This document shows positions 5,092 to 6,147 of a stretch of DNA of 6,147 bases, piece after piece. This stretch comes from UBA4664 sp038244585 (lineage in GTDB: Bacteria > Patescibacteriota > Saccharimonadia > UBA4664), in assembly GCA_038244585.1 (NCBI GenBank), contig JBBRTI010000034.1:1-6147 (forward strand), read 5' to 3'. The notes under the pieces were generated by a model, which was given only the letters and a program-made list of their open reading frames with translations, made no database searches and was not told the origin of the DNA. The translations under genes and the position numbers were made by a program. Each line of letters opens with the position of its first letter. Position 1 is the first letter of the stretch.

Positions 5092-6147
5092 GGCTTGATG
5101 GTGGCGGTATAAATAACATTCGTCGTGTACGCCCCCTGTTTTTGGCTCGGTATCGTGTCGGCGCGGAAAGACAAGGTGGTGAGTTCCGGGATGCCGCCGT
5201 TGAGGCCGGTCCGCGAGTGGAAGGCGGTAGAGGTAAGCGGCAGACCGGCATAATTATACGGACTGCCGATCCATTTGGCTTCAACCTGCGTGCCACCGGA
5301 CACCGTAAAGCCCAGTCCTTTGGTCGTGCCTTCCGTCCAGACCGCCGGCGACGCGATGGTGGCGGTCATCATGGGAATGGTCGTAGTGGTGTCGGTGTGG
5401 GTGAGGAGACTTGTGGCCTGAATGAACAGGTTGTAGCCGCCGGCATCGGTGCGTACTACGGCGTCCGAGGCGTAGGTCGAGGAAGTCCCTGGCGTGACAT
5501 TGGGCAGCGTATGAGCGAATTGGAGACCGCTTTGGCCAGCTACGTAGTCGCCCTTGATTTCGGCATCTGTTAACTGACGGCTGTAGACCCGCACTTCATC
5601 CAAGGATCCGGCAAAAAAACTGGAGGTGGGAGCGCTGGGCCAGCCCGCCAGGTTGTCGTAGGCCAGGCGCCAGTAGCCTGTGTAGTTGCCGGCGGTCGTC
5701 ACGGTTCCGTCCGTGCCTGCTCGCGCCCCGTCGACCACCAGAGTCATTCCAGCACTGCCCAGGGTGGCGGCTAGGTGGTGCCAGGTGCCGTCATTGTAGG
5801 TTCCCGCGGTGGTGATAGTCTTTTGGACGCCATTGTTGACGCCAAATATCAGCTGGCCGCCGTTAGTCATGTACACATGGCGGTCGCTGGTGCCACTAGC
5901 TCCGGTCTGGGCGGTGCCAAAGCCCATCAGGCGGCCGCCGGCGCCCGTGGTTGTCTTGAACCACAGCTCCTGAGTAAACGCCGTCGGGTTGGTCTGGGTG
6001 GTCGATGTCGAGACGTACTGGGTGGTGCCGTTGAACGTCAGCCCCTGGCCGATTTTGCCAGCGACCCAAGTCGGGGTGTTTTGAAGGTTGCCAACATCAC
6101 CCGTCATACTGACATCAAAGGCCTGCCCGCCGTTTCCGGTATCAAGC
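5088..6147 (-). CDS. LamG-domain surface protein, C-terminal 352 residues (start outside window)
   Basis: The frame is open to the right edge. Thirteen in-frame residues (LDTGNGGQAFDVS) precede the first visible ATG at 6107 and fit the usual start of a LamG domain, so that ATG is internal. LamG (concanavalin A-like jelly-roll) signatures appear in order: GKIGQGLTFNGTTQYV at visible residues 31-46, QELWFKT, GTWHHLAATLGSAGMTLVVDG at 120-140, and GSLDEVRVYSRQLTDAEI at 180-197. LamG domains bind sugars or proteins outside the cell. After about 205 comes a second beta-rich region of about 145 residues (WTEGTTKGLGFTVSGGTQVE, then a final strand GAYTTNVIYTATIKP) that I recall as a recurrent C-terminal ending of Patescibacteria surface proteins. 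There is no membrane segment or LPXTG in the visible part and no cysteine. It must therefore be held by another protein, probably the DUF916-like product translated from the overlapping next gene. The signal peptide would lie upstream, outside the window. Confidence 0.9.
   Translation of the reverse strand, partial: LDTGNGGQAFDVSMTGDVGNLQNTPTWVAGKIGQGLTFNGTTQYVSTSTTQTNPTAFTQELWFKTTTGAGGRLMGFGTAQTGASGTSDRHVYMTNGGQLIFGVNNGVQKTITTAGTYNDGTWHHLAATLGSAGMTLVVDGARAGTDGTVTTAGNYTGYWRLAYDNLAGWPSAPTSSFFAGSLDEVRVYSRQLTDAEIKGDYVAGQSGLQFAHTLPNVTPGTSSTYASDAVVRTDAGGYNLFIQATSLLTHTDTTTTIPMMTATIASPAVWTEGTTKGLGFTVSGGTQVEAKWIGSPYNYAGLPLTSTAFHSRTGLNGGIPELTTLSFRADTIPSQKQGAYTTNVIYTATIKP

Noticed and set aside
4154..5573. 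Plus-strand ORFs of 67 to 143 codons, and minus-strand ORFs at 4133-4438 and 5069-5296
   Set aside because: They lie over the LamG and DUF916-like genes, whose frames are supported by domain motifs, a signal peptide and a membrane helix.

Overview
The window looks like chromosomal DNA of a small-genome Patescibacteria (CPR) bacterium. Saccharibacteria is my best guess, made from remembered protein style rather than a search. The grounds are very Thr/Gly/Ser-rich secreted proteins with a recurrent N-terminal module, a LamG surface protein followed by a membrane-anchored DUF916-like protein, and protein genes with short leaders and little or no Shine-Dalgarno sequence. UGA acts as a normal stop at the end of the LamG gene, inside an ATGA overlap. 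This argues against the UGA=Gly code of Gracilibacteria and Absconditabacteria.

Every supported gene lies on the minus strand, so the window reads from right to left. From 6147 to 5088 is the 3' part of a secreted LamG (concanavalin-like lectin) protein whose start lies outside the window. It overlaps by 4 bp (ATGA) a 334-residue secreted, C-terminally membrane-anchored protein (5091-4087) with a DUF916-like layout. I read the pair as a surface adhesin plus its wall or membrane holder, comparable in plan to the WxL/DUF916 pairs of Firmicutes.

From 4062 to 3672 is a compact tRNA operon: a sigma70-type promoter, tRNA-Phe(GAA), a spacer, tRNA-Gly(GCC) and a strong intrinsic terminator. The spacer holds a broken copy of the 3' end of tRNA-Phe, interrupted by about 51 bp rich in small palindromes. 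tRNA-Gly has an unusual paired change, A19 with U56 in place of the near-invariant G19 with C56.

From 3639 to 2150 is a promoter and a gene for a 476-residue soluble, cysteine-free protein of unknown function. By eye it is more AT-rich than its neighbours. Its promoter is flanked by a 9-bp inverted repeat and followed by a 7-codon leader ORF.

From 1978 to 1 is a strong extended -10 promoter and the first 641 codons of a very large secreted protein that runs off the left edge. It has a signal peptide, a tail-fibre-like N-terminal module, and a low-complexity beta-type stalk containing a repeated two-cysteine module.

No plus-strand gene, CRISPR array, transposase or integrase is visible.
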